A stretch of DNA of 64,000 nt from Candidatus Desulfofervidus auxilii (GCF_001577525.1 NZ_CP013015.1:326632-390631); one strand, 5' to 3'. Positions 10,267 to 19,175 are shown, counted from the stretch's first letter. The notes: generated by a model from the letters alone, not told the origin. Numbers and translations: made by a program.

Positions 10267-11130
10267 GTGAAAAAGAAGAACCTCTTTACCAAGCGAAGAT
10301 TTACAAATAAGACCAAAGAAGAACTTATAAATGAGCTAACAGAGGTATATCGGCGAATTGCTGAGTTAGAAGTATCAGAAGCCAAGTGCCAGGAGGCATT
10401 GAAAAAGACAAATCAGAAATTACATCATTATCAAAAAAGACTGAAATTGGCACAAGAAAAAATCATCCAAGATGAGAAGTTAGCTATGCTTTATAAATTT
10501 GGCTCTTTTATTATCCATGACTTGAAAAACCTAGGAACGTCGTTTTCTTTAGCTGTTCATGCCTTTCAGACCTCTCCGCAGGCGGATTTTTTAAAACCTC
10601 ATATTGATGCTATTATTGCTAAGATTGAAAATATAAAACAAATAGCAGCTAAATTTTCTAGATTGCCGGATGACTTAGAGCTTAGATTTAAGAGGTGTGA
10701 TATTAGCTCTTTGATTAAAGATGTATTAAGTAGATTTAAGGTTCCTCATATCCGGGTCACTGAGCATCTACCTATTCTTCCTCCCGTAAATTGTGATGAT
10801 AGTCTCCAAATGGCATTTTATAACCTAATAGAAAATTCTGTAGAGGCTATGCCTGCCGGTGGGGAATTATTAATTAGTGCTGACCTTACTAAAGGAGGAA
10901 AGTATATTAAAATTTGCATCAGTGATACAGGTTGTGGAATCCCAGAAAAGATCCTTAACAACCTATTTAAGCCCTTTCAAACCACTAAGAAGAAGGGATT
11001 GGGAATTGGTCTTTACCAGTGTAAGGAGATTATTGAAAAGCACAAGGGGAAAATAAGCTTAAAAAATAAATCAACACAGGGAACAGAGTGTTTTGTTCTT
11101 TTACCTGTGGCTAAAGATAACCCTGATTAG
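10267..11130 (+). CDS. soluble PrsK-like histidine kinase
   Basis: 287 residues from GTG. An N-terminal basic segment and coiled coil (about 15-75) are followed by a phosphoacceptor helix FIIHDLKNLGTSF (His84). The ATPase domain shows NLIENSVEAMP, DTGCGIP and GLGIGLYQCKEIIEKHKGKI. That C-terminal motif closely mirrors PrsK in this window (GLGIGLFQCKTIIDAHKGKI), so the two are paralogues. This copy lacks the membrane and GAF parts and has no transmembrane segment. It most likely phosphorylates the regulator encoded at 11310. The input signal is unknown; the coiled coil may dock a separate sensor. Confidence 0.86.
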   Translation: MKKKNLFTKRRFTNKTKEELINELTEVYRRIAELEVSEAKCQEALKKTNQKLHHYQKRLKLAQEKIIQDEKLAMLYKFGSFIIHDLKNLGTSFSLAVHAFQTSPQADFLKPHIDAIIAKIENIKQIAAKFSRLPDDLELRFKRCDISSLIKDVLSRFKVPHIRVTEHLPILPPVNCDDSLQMAFYNLIENSVEAMPAGGELLISADLTKGGKYIKICISDTGCGIPEKILNNLFKPFQTTKKKGLGIGLYQCKEIIEKHKGKISLKNKSTQGTECFVLLPVAKDNPD

Positions 11131-11133
11131 AAA

Positions 11134-11160
11134 TTAAGTGGAACAAAAAGTTCCACTTAA
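11134..11160. promoter_or_regulatory. palindromic operator, distal copy
   Basis: Perfect 11-bp inverted repeat TTAAGTGGAAC-N5-GTTCCACTTAA, about 130 bases upstream of a sigma-54 promoter. There is no T-tract, so an activator site is more likely than a terminator. It is probably bound by the Fis-type helix-turn-helix of the downstream regulator (inference). Confidence 0.72.
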
Positions 11161-11205
11161 GGTTTATCTATATTTTGATTGGTCAAATGGAAAATTATCG
11201 TCATG

Positions 11206-11228
11206 AAGTGAAACAAAATGTTCCACTT
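11206..11228. promoter_or_regulatory. palindromic operator, proximal copy
   Basis: AAGTGAAAC-N5-GTTCCACTT, one mismatch from the distal copy, centre-to-centre spacing 70 bases. Two copies of the same dyad upstream of a -24/-12 element form a typical enhancer arrangement for a sigma-54 activator. Confidence 0.7.
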
Positions 11229-11277
11229 TTCTCCAACGATACTACTTAAAATTTCAAGAAATACCTTACTTTTATTT

Positions 11278-11293
11278 TTGGCATAGATATTGC
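11278..11293 (+). promoter_or_regulatory. sigma-54 (-24/-12) promoter
   Basis: TTGGCATAGATATTGC keeps the invariant GG and GC dinucleotides with exactly ten bases between them. It ends 16 bases before the ATG of the regulator gene, and the ribosome site AAGGAGG follows. Expression therefore likely depends on RpoN and on the activator, which may be the gene product itself. Confidence 0.78.
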
Positions 11294-11309
11294 GATAAGG
11301 AGGTTTATC

Positions 11310-13475
11310 ATGACAACTCCACGTATTTTAATTGTAGAAGACGATAGCTATATGAGAAACCAACTTAAGGAACTCCTTAAAAATGATTATCAAGTGTTTA
11401 CATCAGGAGATAGAGACGAGGCTTTAAGTGTTTTTAAATATACCAAACCAGATTTAGTGCTTCTAGATTTATATCTTCCACCAGATATTTATAGTAGCAA
11501 AATAGGAATGGATATTCTCCAACGCATATTAGAAATAAGGAATAATACCAAGGTCATTGTAATTACAGGCAGCAATGATAATAAAGATGCCCTTAGTGCA
11601 GTAGACATGGGAGTTTATGCTTATATTACCAAACCCTTCAATATTGACGATTTAAAAGTGCTGATAAAAGGATGTTTATATATACAAAAGCTTGAAAGAG
11701 AGAATAAGGCTTTGCATCAAGAATTAGAGAAAAGATGGAATTTCGAAGGTATTATTGGAAACTGTCCTCAGATGTGCCAGGTGTTCTCTATTATAAACAA
11801 AGCAGCCCCAACTGATTATACTATCTTGATTGAGGGAGAAACTGGGGTAGGTAAGGAGCTAATTGCCAGAGCCTTACACTCTCGAAGCCCTAGGAAAGAA
11901 GGTCCATTTATAGTAATAGATTGTACTGTTATCCCTGAAGGGCTTTTAGAAAGCGAACTCTTTGGCTATGAAAAAGGCTCTTTTACAGGTGCATATAGAA
12001 CCAAGAGAGGAAAGATAGAATTAGCTGAAAAAGGCACCCTATTTTTGGATGAAATTGGTGACCTTCCCATTTCCCTTCAGGCAAAGTTCTTAAGATTTTT
12101 AGAAGAATCGAAGATACAGAGGATAGGTGGGGTATCTCCAAAAAAGGTAAATACTAGGGTGATTGCAGCAACTAATAAAGATTTAAAATTAGGTGTGACA
12201 AAGGGTTCCTTTAGAGAAGATCTATATCATCGTCTAAACATGATATCTATTAAAATACCTCCCCTAAGAGAGAGGGGCAGTGATATATTACTTCTGGCAG
12301 ATTATTTCTTAAAAAAATATAGTGAAGGAAAAAGGCTTAGTTCAGAGGCAAAAAATGCTCTATTTCAGCACGATTGGCCAGGTAATGTTAGGGAATTGAA
12401 AAATAGGATTCAAAAGGCCATTGCTATGTCTTCGGATAACCTTATTTCTGCAGGAGATTTGGGATTGGAGACAAAAAATAGTTACCGCAATAAATCTTCG
12501 TTAAGGCATGCCAAGCAAGACGTAGAAAAAGAATACCTAATCACGGCCTTAAGAAACAATAAGGGAAATATAACCCACACAGCTCGGGAGCTAGGTACAC
12601 ATAGAATAGTTATCAGGAGATTGATGAAGAAGTATGGAATAAGTAAAGAGAAGTTTATGCCATCTTATAAAGGCCAATTAGAATTTCCAAGGAGAAATAT
12701 AATGTCTAAATTAAAGATATTGGTGGTAGAAAGTGACAAGGCTCTTAGAATTGAGTTGGTTTGGCACCTTAAAAAACATTATGAAGTGTTTGAAGCAGCA
12801 GATAGACATGATGCTCTTACCTATCTAAAAAAAGAAAAGAGGCCAGATGTCATTTTGCTGGAACTATATTTACCACCTAGAAGAGATACTTTAGAAGATG
12901 GTTTTTATGTATTACAAAAATTCAAAGAAAGGATACCAGAGGCTAAGGTAGTTATTATAACCACTGCTACAGAAAAGGAGGTTATGGATAAGGCTAAGGA
13001 AGAAGGAGCCGATGCCTATTTGCAAAAGCCTTTTGAACTGGAGGAACTAGAAGATACCATTGAAGAGCTCTCTCAGTCTGTTCCCCAGGGTAAGGAGAGA
13101 AGGAAATATTGGAGGGATGATGAGGGAAAGGGTATAGGTGTTGAGAAAAGGAAGCAGTGGCGGGTAAGCTGTGAATTGCCTATTCAATGGGTCTTAGTTG
13201 AGGGCGAATCTCCATTAAAGGGAGAAACAAACACCATTGATATAAGTTATAGTGGAGTATCTTTTCCTGTAGAAACCCCCATTGCTCCTAATAGCGTATT
13301 GGATATGAAGTTATCCTTACCATCCCATTTGCCAAAACTAGTAGTTAAGGCTGTGGGAGTAGTAAGGTGGTTAGTAAAGCTTAAAAATGAGTATACATAT
13401 AGGCTGGGAGTTGAGTTTGTAGAAATGAAATATGCTCATAGGAAGGCTATTGCAGATTATATTTACAAATTGTAG
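11310..13475 (+). CDS. PrsR-like sigma-54 activator fused to degenerate receiver and PilZ domain
   Basis: 721 residues. Receiver 1 has acidic E10-D11-D12 and phosphoacceptor D53 in LLDLYLPP. An AAA+ domain (about 145-385) has Walker A GETGVGKE, GSFTGA in place of the usual GAFTGA, and FLDEIGDLP. A Fis-type helix-turn-helix follows (ITHTARELGTHRIVIRRLMKKY). Then comes a second receiver from Met465 whose acceptor position is Glu518 (LLELYLPP). The C-terminal PilZ domain has RKQWR and DISYSG, matching the c-di-GMP motifs RxxxR and DxSxxG. N-terminal parts resemble PrsR at 24214. It probably controls polysaccharide genes with c-di-GMP input (inference). An internal start may also yield the REC*-PilZ half alone. 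Confidence 0.87.
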   Translation: MTTPRILIVEDDSYMRNQLKELLKNDYQVFTSGDRDEALSVFKYTKPDLVLLDLYLPPDIYSSKIGMDILQRILEIRNNTKVIVITGSNDNKDALSAVDMGVYAYITKPFNIDDLKVLIKGCLYIQKLERENKALHQELEKRWNFEGIIGNCPQMCQVFSIINKAAPTDYTILIEGETGVGKELIARALHSRSPRKEGPFIVIDCTVIPEGLLESELFGYEKGSFTGAYRTKRGKIELAEKGTLFLDEIGDLPISLQAKFLRFLEESKIQRIGGVSPKKVNTRVIAATNKDLKLGVTKGSFREDLYHRLNMISIKIPPLRERGSDILLLADYFLKKYSEGKRLSSEAKNALFQHDWPGNVRELKNRIQKAIAMSSDNLISAGDLGLETKNSYRNKSSLRHAKQDVEKEYLITALRNNKGNITHTARELGTHRIVIRRLMKKYGISKEKFMPSYKGQLEFPRRNIMSKLKILVVESDKALRIELVWHLKKHYEVFEAADRHDALTYLKKEKRPDVILLELYLPPRRDTLEDGFYVLQKFKERIPEAKVVIITTATEKEVMDKAKEEGADAYLQKPFELEELEDTIEELSQSVPQGKERRKYWRDDEGKGIGVEKRKQWRVSCELPIQWVLVEGESPLKGETNTIDISYSGVSFPVETPIAPNSVLDMKLSLPSHLPKLVVKAVGVVRWLVKLKNEYTYRLGVEFVEMKYAHRKAIADYIYKL
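12689..12704 (+). promoter_or_regulatory. internal ribosome site and start codon
   Basis: AAGGAG, seven bases, then ATG (12702-12704), in frame with the surrounding gene (Met465) and placed exactly at the start of the second receiver (MSKLKILVVESDK). Either it is the relic of a separate downstream gene now fused, or it still starts a 257-residue REC*-PilZ protein. Confidence 0.6.
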
Positions 13476-13516
13476 CCACATGTGATTAAGCTGAAAAAAA
13501 ATTTGGAAATTAATAG

Positions 13517-13538
13517 GTCTGCTTGCGGCAAGGCAGAC
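13517..13538. repeat. GC-rich palindromic intergenic element
   Basis: GTCTGCTTGC-G-GCAAGGCAGAC forms a 10-bp stem with one bulged G. It lies in the leader ahead of the NusG-like gene. It resembles elements at 10139 and 37507 and is richer in G+C than the surroundings. No T-run follows. Confidence 0.5.
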
Positions 13539-13576
13539 AAATAAAAATACAAAATGTAACTTACGGAGGCGGAGCT

Positions 13577-14077
13577 ATGTCCTTGCAATGGTATGGAGTA
13601 TATACCTCTTGCCGTCATGAACAAAAGGTGTATGAAAGATTGGTTGAGAAGTCTATTCATGCATTTCTTCCCAAAATGGAGGTGTGGAGTAGACGCAAGG
13701 ATCGAAAAAAGAAGTTACAACGCCCTCTTTTCCCAGGTTATTTGTTTGTAAATATAGATTTAAACCCTTACATACACCTAGAAATTATAAAAACCCCAGG
13801 GGTAGCTTATATTTTGAGTAACAATGGAAAGCCTACTCCTATACCTGAAAATCAGATAGTCTCACTCCAGAAATTACTTAAAAACGATGTATTGATAAGA
13901 CCTTACCCTTATCTTAAAATAGGACAAAAAGTAAGAATAGTTGATGGCCCTCTTGCAGGTTGTGAGGGTATTTTACTAAGAACCAAACCAAATAAACACA
14001 GATTAATTATCTCAATAGACTTGCTTAAACAGTCTGTATCCGCCGAAATACATGAAGCTGATGTAGAACCAATATAG
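13577..14077 (+). CDS. NusG/RfaH-like transcription antiterminator
   Basis: 166 residues. The N-terminal NGN domain begins MSLQWYGVYTSCRHEQKVYE and contains FPGYLFVNI. The C-terminal KOW motif is KIGQKVRIVDGPLAGCEGIL. This is the specialised NusG paralogue type (RfaH, UpxY) that heads polysaccharide operons and lets RNA polymerase read through long transcripts. The ATG at 13577 is chosen because GGAGGCGGAGC is just upstream; an 18-codon extension to 13523 has no such site. It is followed by glmS and the export genes, which fits operon-specific antitermination. An ops-like DNA element was not recognised. Confidence 0.86.
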   Translation: MSLQWYGVYTSCRHEQKVYERLVEKSIHAFLPKMEVWSRRKDRKKKLQRPLFPGYLFVNIDLNPYIHLEIIKTPGVAYILSNNGKPTPIPENQIVSLQKLLKNDVLIRPYPYLKIGQKVRIVDGPLAGCEGILLRTKPNKHRLIISIDLLKQSVSAEIHEADVEPI

Positions 14078-14159
14078 CTTAATTCTGTTATTAGGTCACT
14101 GGGTCAAAATAATAACCTAATTATGATTTACTAAAAATAGAGAAACTCAAGCAAATGCC

Positions 14160-16007
14160 ATGTGTGGAATTATAGGTTACATCGGAAAAAGGCCCGTTCT
14201 TCCTATCTTAATTGAGGGATTGGAGCGACTAGAATATCGTGGATATGATTCAGCGGGTATTGCCCTTATGAACGCTAAAAGAGAAATAAACGTTTTAAAG
14301 GTTAAGGGAAAGATCAAAGATTTGAAGGTAAAAGTAGAAAATGATGGATATTGGTGGTCAAATAATCACAACTTTCATATAGGTCTAGGTCATACCCGCT
14401 GGGCTACCCATGGAAGGCCTTGTGAAAAAAATGCCCATCCCCATCTAGACTGCAAAGGAAAAATAGCTTTGGTACACAATGGGATAATTGAAAATTACAA
14501 GAAACTTAAGGAATTTCTTATATCTAAGGGGCATAGATTTAATTCAGATACAGATACTGAAGTCCTTGCCCATCTTATTGAGGAATTTATGGATGGAAGC
14601 TTGGAAGATGCAGTTAAAAATGCACTAAAGAAAGTAAAGGGTTCCTATGCCATTGGTGTTATCTCAATAGATGATCCAAATAAGATAGTAGCTGCAAGAA
14701 ATGAGAGTCCCCTGATTATAGGAATAGGAAACAATGAATATTTTTTAGCCTCAGATGTGCCTGCCATCTTAAACTATACCAGAGGTGTAATATATATAGA
14801 AGATGGGGAATTGGTAGTTTTAGACAAAAAGGGCTTTAAGATATGTCCTTTAAGAAGAAAGCGAGAAGTTAAAAAAGACATAGTCAAAATCTCCTGGGAT
14901 GTGGCTTCCATAGAAAAGAATGGATATGACCACTTTATGCTAAAGGAAATCTATGAGCAGCCAAAGGCCATAAGGGATACTATAAAAGCCAAGGTTTGTA
15001 ATGGGAAGATATTGTTAGATGAAATAAATTTATCTCCTAAAGAGTTAAGGAAGATAAAAAAAGTATTTATAGTGGCCTGCGGAACCTCTTATCATGCTGC
15101 TTTAATAGGAAAGTATATGCTTGAGAAACTTTGTCTCGTCCCGGTTGAAGTAGATATTGCCTCAGAATTTAGATATAGGTCACCCCTTTTAGATAAAAAT
15201 TCCCTAGTGATAGCTATTAGCCAGTCTGGAGAGACCGCTGATACCCTTGGGGCTATAGCCTATGCAAAAAATAAGGAATCAAAGATAATCTCTATATGCA
15301 ATGTAGTAGGAAGCAGCATCACTAGATGCTCCCAAGGAACAATTTATACCCATGCAGGCCCAGAGATTGGAGTTGCTTCTACCAAGGCCTTTACCACCCA
15401 ACTGGCAGCCTTATATCTCTTTTGCCTTTATTTAGGAAGTATTAAAGGGTTGATTGATCAAAAAACATGTAAAAGATGCCTTAAAGCCCTTGAAAAAATC
15501 CCTGAGGATGCGGATACCATTTTAAAAAGGGCATCTGAATTAGATGAGCTAGCGAATCTATTCTATAAAAAGTCAAACTTTCTTTACCTGGGAAGGGGCA
15601 TTAATTATCCTATTGCCTTAGAAGGTGCCTTAAAGCTAAAAGAAATATCCTATATTCATGCAGAGGGCTACCCTGCAGGAGAGATGAAACACGGTCCTAT
15701 TGCCCTAATTGATAGTTCTCTTCCAGTAGTAATATTGATCCCCAAAAACCAGCTTTATGAAAAGATTATATCTAACATGGAAGAGGTAAAGTCCCGTGGG
15801 GGCATTGTTATAGCAATAGCTATTGAAGGAGATAAAAATATAATAGAAAAGGCCGATCATGTATTTTATGTGCCTAAGGTATTAAATGAACTCACACCTA
15901 TCTTATTTACCATACCTCTGCAGCTTCTGGCTTATTATATAGCAGTGAAAAGGGGATGCGACGTGGATAAACCCAGAAATTTGGCAAAGAGTGTCACAGT
16001 AGAATAA
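14160..16007 (+). CDS. glmS: glutamine--fructose-6-phosphate aminotransferase (isomerising)
   Basis: Makes glucosamine-6-phosphate from fructose-6-phosphate and glutamine, the first step to UDP-GlcNAc for wall and exopolysaccharide. It is 615 residues, full length. The N-terminal glutaminase starts MCGIIGYIG with nucleophile Cys2 and RLEYRGYDSAG; two SIS domains follow (SQSGETADT, EGALKLKEISYIHAEGY). The C-terminus PRNLAKSVTVE is the family end. Its place at the head of the polysaccharide genes suggests precursor supply. A poor ribosome site precedes the ATG. Confidence 0.96.
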   Translation: MCGIIGYIGKRPVLPILIEGLERLEYRGYDSAGIALMNAKREINVLKVKGKIKDLKVKVENDGYWWSNNHNFHIGLGHTRWATHGRPCEKNAHPHLDCKGKIALVHNGIIENYKKLKEFLISKGHRFNSDTDTEVLAHLIEEFMDGSLEDAVKNALKKVKGSYAIGVISIDDPNKIVAARNESPLIIGIGNNEYFLASDVPAILNYTRGVIYIEDGELVVLDKKGFKICPLRRKREVKKDIVKISWDVASIEKNGYDHFMLKEIYEQPKAIRDTIKAKVCNGKILLDEINLSPKELRKIKKVFIVACGTSYHAALIGKYMLEKLCLVPVEVDIASEFRYRSPLLDKNSLVIAISQSGETADTLGAIAYAKNKESKIISICNVVGSSITRCSQGTIYTHAGPEIGVASTKAFTTQLAALYLFCLYLGSIKGLIDQKTCKRCLKALEKIPEDADTILKRASELDELANLFYKKSNFLYLGRGINYPIALEGALKLKEISYIHAEGYPAGEMKHGPIALIDSSLPVVILIPKNQLYEKIISNMEEVKSRGGIVIAIAIEGDKNIIEKADHVFYVPKVLNELTPILFTIPLQLLAYYIAVKRGCDVDKPRNLAKSVTVE

Positions 16008-16080
16008 AAAGAGCGGTAATAGAGCTCAAACATTGTATGATTACACGACCCTTGGAAACCCATAACACAGGAGGTAACAA

Positions 16081-16662
16081 ATGAAGAGGCCCATTTTGCT
16101 TCTCTTATGGGGATTAATATTTGCCTTCCTTGGAGGGTGCGCTGGAACCCTTCCTATAGATAACAAACAAGCAGAACAGATATTGAGGAACTACATTATC
16201 AGTCCTGGGGATATGTTGTTAATCGACATTATGGAAGAAGAAACTATCTCAAGGACAGTGCCTGTTCGTCCAGATGGAAAGATTTCACTCCCTTTGATAA
16301 ACGATATCCAGGCAGCAGGCCTAACCGCAATGGAGTTGAGGAAAAATCTGATTAAAAAACTAAGTAAATTTTATAAGATAGTAGACGTGACAGTAACAGT
16401 TACAGAAGTTAAAGGATACAAGGTTAATATAATTGGAAACGTTAATAGACCTGGGGTGAAAATCCTAACTGCTAAAACCACCTTTTTAGAAGCCATTTCT
16501 TTAGGAGAGGGTTTTAGTGAATGGGCTGATGTAGATGATATTTATATCATAAGGCAAATTAATGGTAAACGGAGGAAAATAAAGGTAGATTATGAGGGAA
16601 TACTTGAAGGCAAAAAGGAAGATATCTGGATTTTACCAGGTGATACAATCGTAGTTCCTTAG
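16081..16662 (+). CDS. Wza-like polysaccharide export lipoprotein, PEP-CTERM associated
   Basis: 193 residues. The signal peptide has lipobox FLGGC (Cys20), so it is outer-membrane or periplasmic lipid-anchored. The poly-export domain contains YIISPGDMLLIDI and VRPDGKISLPLI, followed by an SLBB-type segment VNIIGNVNRPG and a terminal PGDTIVVP. This matches the short export proteins of exosortase-A loci rather than full-length Wza (about 380 residues). A ribosome site GGAGG precedes the ATG. It is followed nine bases later by the chain-length protein. Confidence 0.9.
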   Translation: MKRPILLLLWGLIFAFLGGCAGTLPIDNKQAEQILRNYIISPGDMLLIDIMEEETISRTVPVRPDGKISLPLINDIQAAGLTAMELRKNLIKKLSKFYKIVDVTVTVTEVKGYKVNIIGNVNRPGVKILTAKTTFLEAISLGEGFSEWADVDDIYIIRQINGKRRKIKVDYEGILEGKKEDIWILPGDTIVVP

Positions 16663-16670
16663 GAGAGTAA

Positions 16671-18095
16671 ATGATGGATAAAGAAGAAGTCTTTCCCATA
16701 AGGGAATACCTTGATACAGCGATTCGAAGAAAATGGTTTATTATTATACCTTTTATTCTCTCACTTATCCTTACCACTGGCCTATATTGGAAACTTCCTA
16801 AGATTTATCGTTCTGATACCTTGATTTTAGTGCTTCCTCAGAAAGTTCCACAAGACTATGTAAAACCTACAGTAACTACCCCCATCCAATACCGTCTTAA
16901 GACCATAACCGAAGAGATACTCAGTCGCACCCGCCTAGAGACCATCATAAATGAATTAAATCTTTATCCCGAGCTTAGAAAGACAACACCCATAGAACAA
17001 ATTATAGCCAAAATGCGAAAAGATATTGAAATAAAAGAAAAGGGAGAGAGTTCGTTTAGGATCTATTACCAGGGGAAAGACCCTGAAACTGTAAGAAGGG
17101 TAACTAGCAAACTAGCCTCTTTATTTATTGAAGAGAATCTTAAAACCAGACAACAGCAAGCACAGATAACTACAGACTTCCTTTCTCATGAACTCGCCTT
17201 AGTTGAAAAAAAATTAAAACAGCAGGAGAAGGCTATTACTGCATTTAAATCTAAACACATAGAAAGCCTTCCTGAACAGAGGGAATCCAATTTGGCTATG
17301 CTTAGACAGCTTTGTGAAAGAAGGCAAACAATTATGGAAAGGATAAATATCGCAGAAAATCAAAAGACTTTCTTACAACACCAACTTGCTAGCCTAGACC
17401 GATTTGTATATCCTGATACAGAAAATCAGGTTATAACACCTAATTCCTCTGTTCAATCTCAATTAGTAGCAGCCCAAAATCAACTTTTGGCATTAAAAAA
17501 TATATATACCGACAATCACATAGAAATTAGGAAGCTAAAGGAAAAAATCAATCAACTAAAAAAACAATTAGAATCAAACAACAAAGAAAATCAAGAAATA
17601 CAGCAGGTTCAAATGCTAAATCCAAGAGTATTGGAATTGAAAAGCCAGCTAATGACCATAAATATGGAGGTCAAGCGTCTTAAAGAAGAGGAGGTTAAGT
17701 TAAAGAAACAGATTTCCATTTATGAAAAAAGGCTTGAGCAAACTCCTCACGTAGAACTCCAATTGGCTGATCTGACGCGCGATTACAATAATACCAAAAG
17801 ATTTTATGAAGAGTTACTGCAAAAAAAGATGCATGCAAAACAGGCAGAAAATTTAGAAAGGAGACAACAAGGAGAACAATTCAGGATATTAGACCCACCG
17901 GTATTACCCAAAATACCCTATAAGCCTAATCCTTATAGACTCTTTCCAATAGGTATCTTTTTGGGGTTAGGCTGTGGTTTTGGTCTAGCATTTGTAGTGG
18001 AGATGTTGGATAATTCCTTCAGGAATCCCAAAGAAGTTGAAGAATACTTAGGTATACCAGTTTTAGCTAGTATCCCAGTGATTAAGAAAAAATAA
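16671..18095 (+). CDS. Wzz-like polysaccharide chain-length determinant
   Basis: 474 residues of the GNVR/Wzz class found with exosortase A. TM1 is about residues 23-42. A long periplasmic coiled coil (about 150-390, many KKLKQQEKAI-type heptads) precedes the proline-rich PPVLPKIPYKPNP hinge and TM2 (about 422-442). It probably co-polymerises with the export lipoprotein and the tyrosine kinase at 18256 to control chain length and secretion. The ribosome site is AGGAG; two consecutive ATGs could start it. Confidence 0.92.
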   Translation: MMDKEEVFPIREYLDTAIRRKWFIIIPFILSLILTTGLYWKLPKIYRSDTLILVLPQKVPQDYVKPTVTTPIQYRLKTITEEILSRTRLETIINELNLYPELRKTTPIEQIIAKMRKDIEIKEKGESSFRIYYQGKDPETVRRVTSKLASLFIEENLKTRQQQAQITTDFLSHELALVEKKLKQQEKAITAFKSKHIESLPEQRESNLAMLRQLCERRQTIMERINIAENQKTFLQHQLASLDRFVYPDTENQVITPNSSVQSQLVAAQNQLLALKNIYTDNHIEIRKLKEKINQLKKQLESNNKENQEIQQVQMLNPRVLELKSQLMTINMEVKRLKEEEVKLKKQISIYEKRLEQTPHVELQLADLTRDYNNTKRFYEELLQKKMHAKQAENLERRQQGEQFRILDPPVLPKIPYKPNPYRLFPIGIFLGLGCGFGLAFVVEMLDNSFRNPKEVEEYLGIPVLASIPVIKKK

Positions 18096-18103
18096 ACTTT
18101 TTT

Positions 18104-18220
18104 GGTCATGAGGAACGTGCCTTGATACCGCAAATGCGCAGGGCAGCAATATCGGCGACTGCCAATATGGCAGAGGGCTTTGGCCGGTTCCATTATCAAG
18201 AAAAAAAAGCAACCCAATGA
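18104..18220 (+). pseudogene. fragment of a four-helix-bundle (23S rRNA IVP-type) protein
   Basis: Between the Wzz-like and kinase genes, one frame reads PQMRRAAISATANMAEGFG then RFHYQEK before a stop. This matches the middle of the four-helix-bundle gene at 56867 (SQMRRAAISTTANIAEGYG, RYHYQEN). Both ends are missing: only about 38 codons remain, without start or C-terminal helices. It is visibly richer in G+C than its neighbours, suggesting separate origin. It is a decayed insertion inside the operon. Confidence 0.78.
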
Positions 18221-18255
18221 CAAATGATGTAATAACCTAACCATTTGGAGGGACA

Positions 18256-19077
18256 ATGGGAAAAATCCATGATGCCTTAGAAAAAGCAGAAAGAGAGCGT
18301 TACCTAATTAACAGAAGTTTACCCAAATCGACCCCTAAGAGAGAAAGCGGGGTTGAGAATATAGAAGTTCAGGCTCCAACACTACCAAAGGCCGAGAAGG
18401 ACATTATTAAAAAGAAAAAAGGATATTACAAAGATACTTATGCCTTAGCAACTGAACAATTTAGGATATTAAAGTCCAAAATCTTGTATGTAAAAAATGG
18501 CACTCCACCTAAGACCATCCTTGTTACCAGTAGTGTTCCTTTGGAAGGTAAAACTACAGTTGCAGTCAATTTGGCCATTAGTATCGCTCAGGGGGTTAAG
18601 GAGCATGTCTTGCTGGTAGATTGTGATTTTAGAAAGCCAGAGATTCACAAATTATTTAATCTTTCTCCTCAAAGGGGTTTAAGCGATTATTTGCTAGGCC
18701 AGGTAACCATCCCTGAAATCTTGTTAAAAACAAAAACCCCTAAGCTCTCTGTGCTTCCTAGCGGAAAGCAGGTTTCTAATCCTGCAGACCTTTTGGCCTC
18801 TGAAAGAATGAAAGAACTCATTCAAGAACTAAAGAATAGATATAATGACAGGTATATTATCTTTGACTCTTCCCCACTTCAGCTTACTTCTGAAACTATG
18901 GTGTTATTATCCCAAGTGGAAGGGGTAATACTAGTAGTTAGGGCAGGAAAGACAAACAGGAATTTGGTCTTAAATACTATAAAGGAGATAGAGAAAGAAA
19001 GACTCTTGGGTGTTGTGTTAAATGGCGTAGAGAAATCTCTGACCAATAAATACTATTCCCATTATAAATACTATTAG
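18256..19077 (+). CDS. bacterial tyrosine autokinase, exosortase-A associated
   Basis: 273 residues of the CpsD/BY-kinase family. It is cytoplasmic and activated by the Wzz-like membrane partner. It shows Walker A SSVPLEGKTTVAVNLA (about residue 93), Walker A' LLVDCDFRKPEIHKLF, and Walker B YIIFDSSPL. The C-terminus is a tyrosine cluster (YYSHYKYY), the typical autophosphorylation tail. It likely cycles polysaccharide polymerisation. GGAGGG lies 6 bases before the ATG. Confidence 0.93.
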   Translation: MGKIHDALEKAERERYLINRSLPKSTPKRESGVENIEVQAPTLPKAEKDIIKKKKGYYKDTYALATEQFRILKSKILYVKNGTPPKTILVTSSVPLEGKTTVAVNLAISIAQGVKEHVLLVDCDFRKPEIHKLFNLSPQRGLSDYLLGQVTIPEILLKTKTPKLSVLPSGKQVSNPADLLASERMKELIQELKNRYNDRYIIFDSSPLQLTSETMVLLSQVEGVILVVRAGKTNRNLVLNTIKEIEKERLLGVVLNGVEKSLTNKYYSHYKYY

Positions 19078-19175
19078 TCTCAAACAATAACCAAATAGAC
19101 CATAACGGTGAGAAATAGCTATTTTATAGCTTAGTTGCTATCAATAAGGTAAAAAAGTAATCAAGGCATAGAGCA

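Noticed and set aside
11134-11160. Rho-independent terminator for the kinase gene
   Set aside because: Perfect stem but no T-run, and a near copy 70 bases on in front of a sigma-54 promoter points to an operator.
14078-14159. Weak inverted repeat ATTAGGT/ACCTAAT before glmS
   Set aside because: Short stem with a long loop and no second copy; not enough to call a regulator site or terminator.
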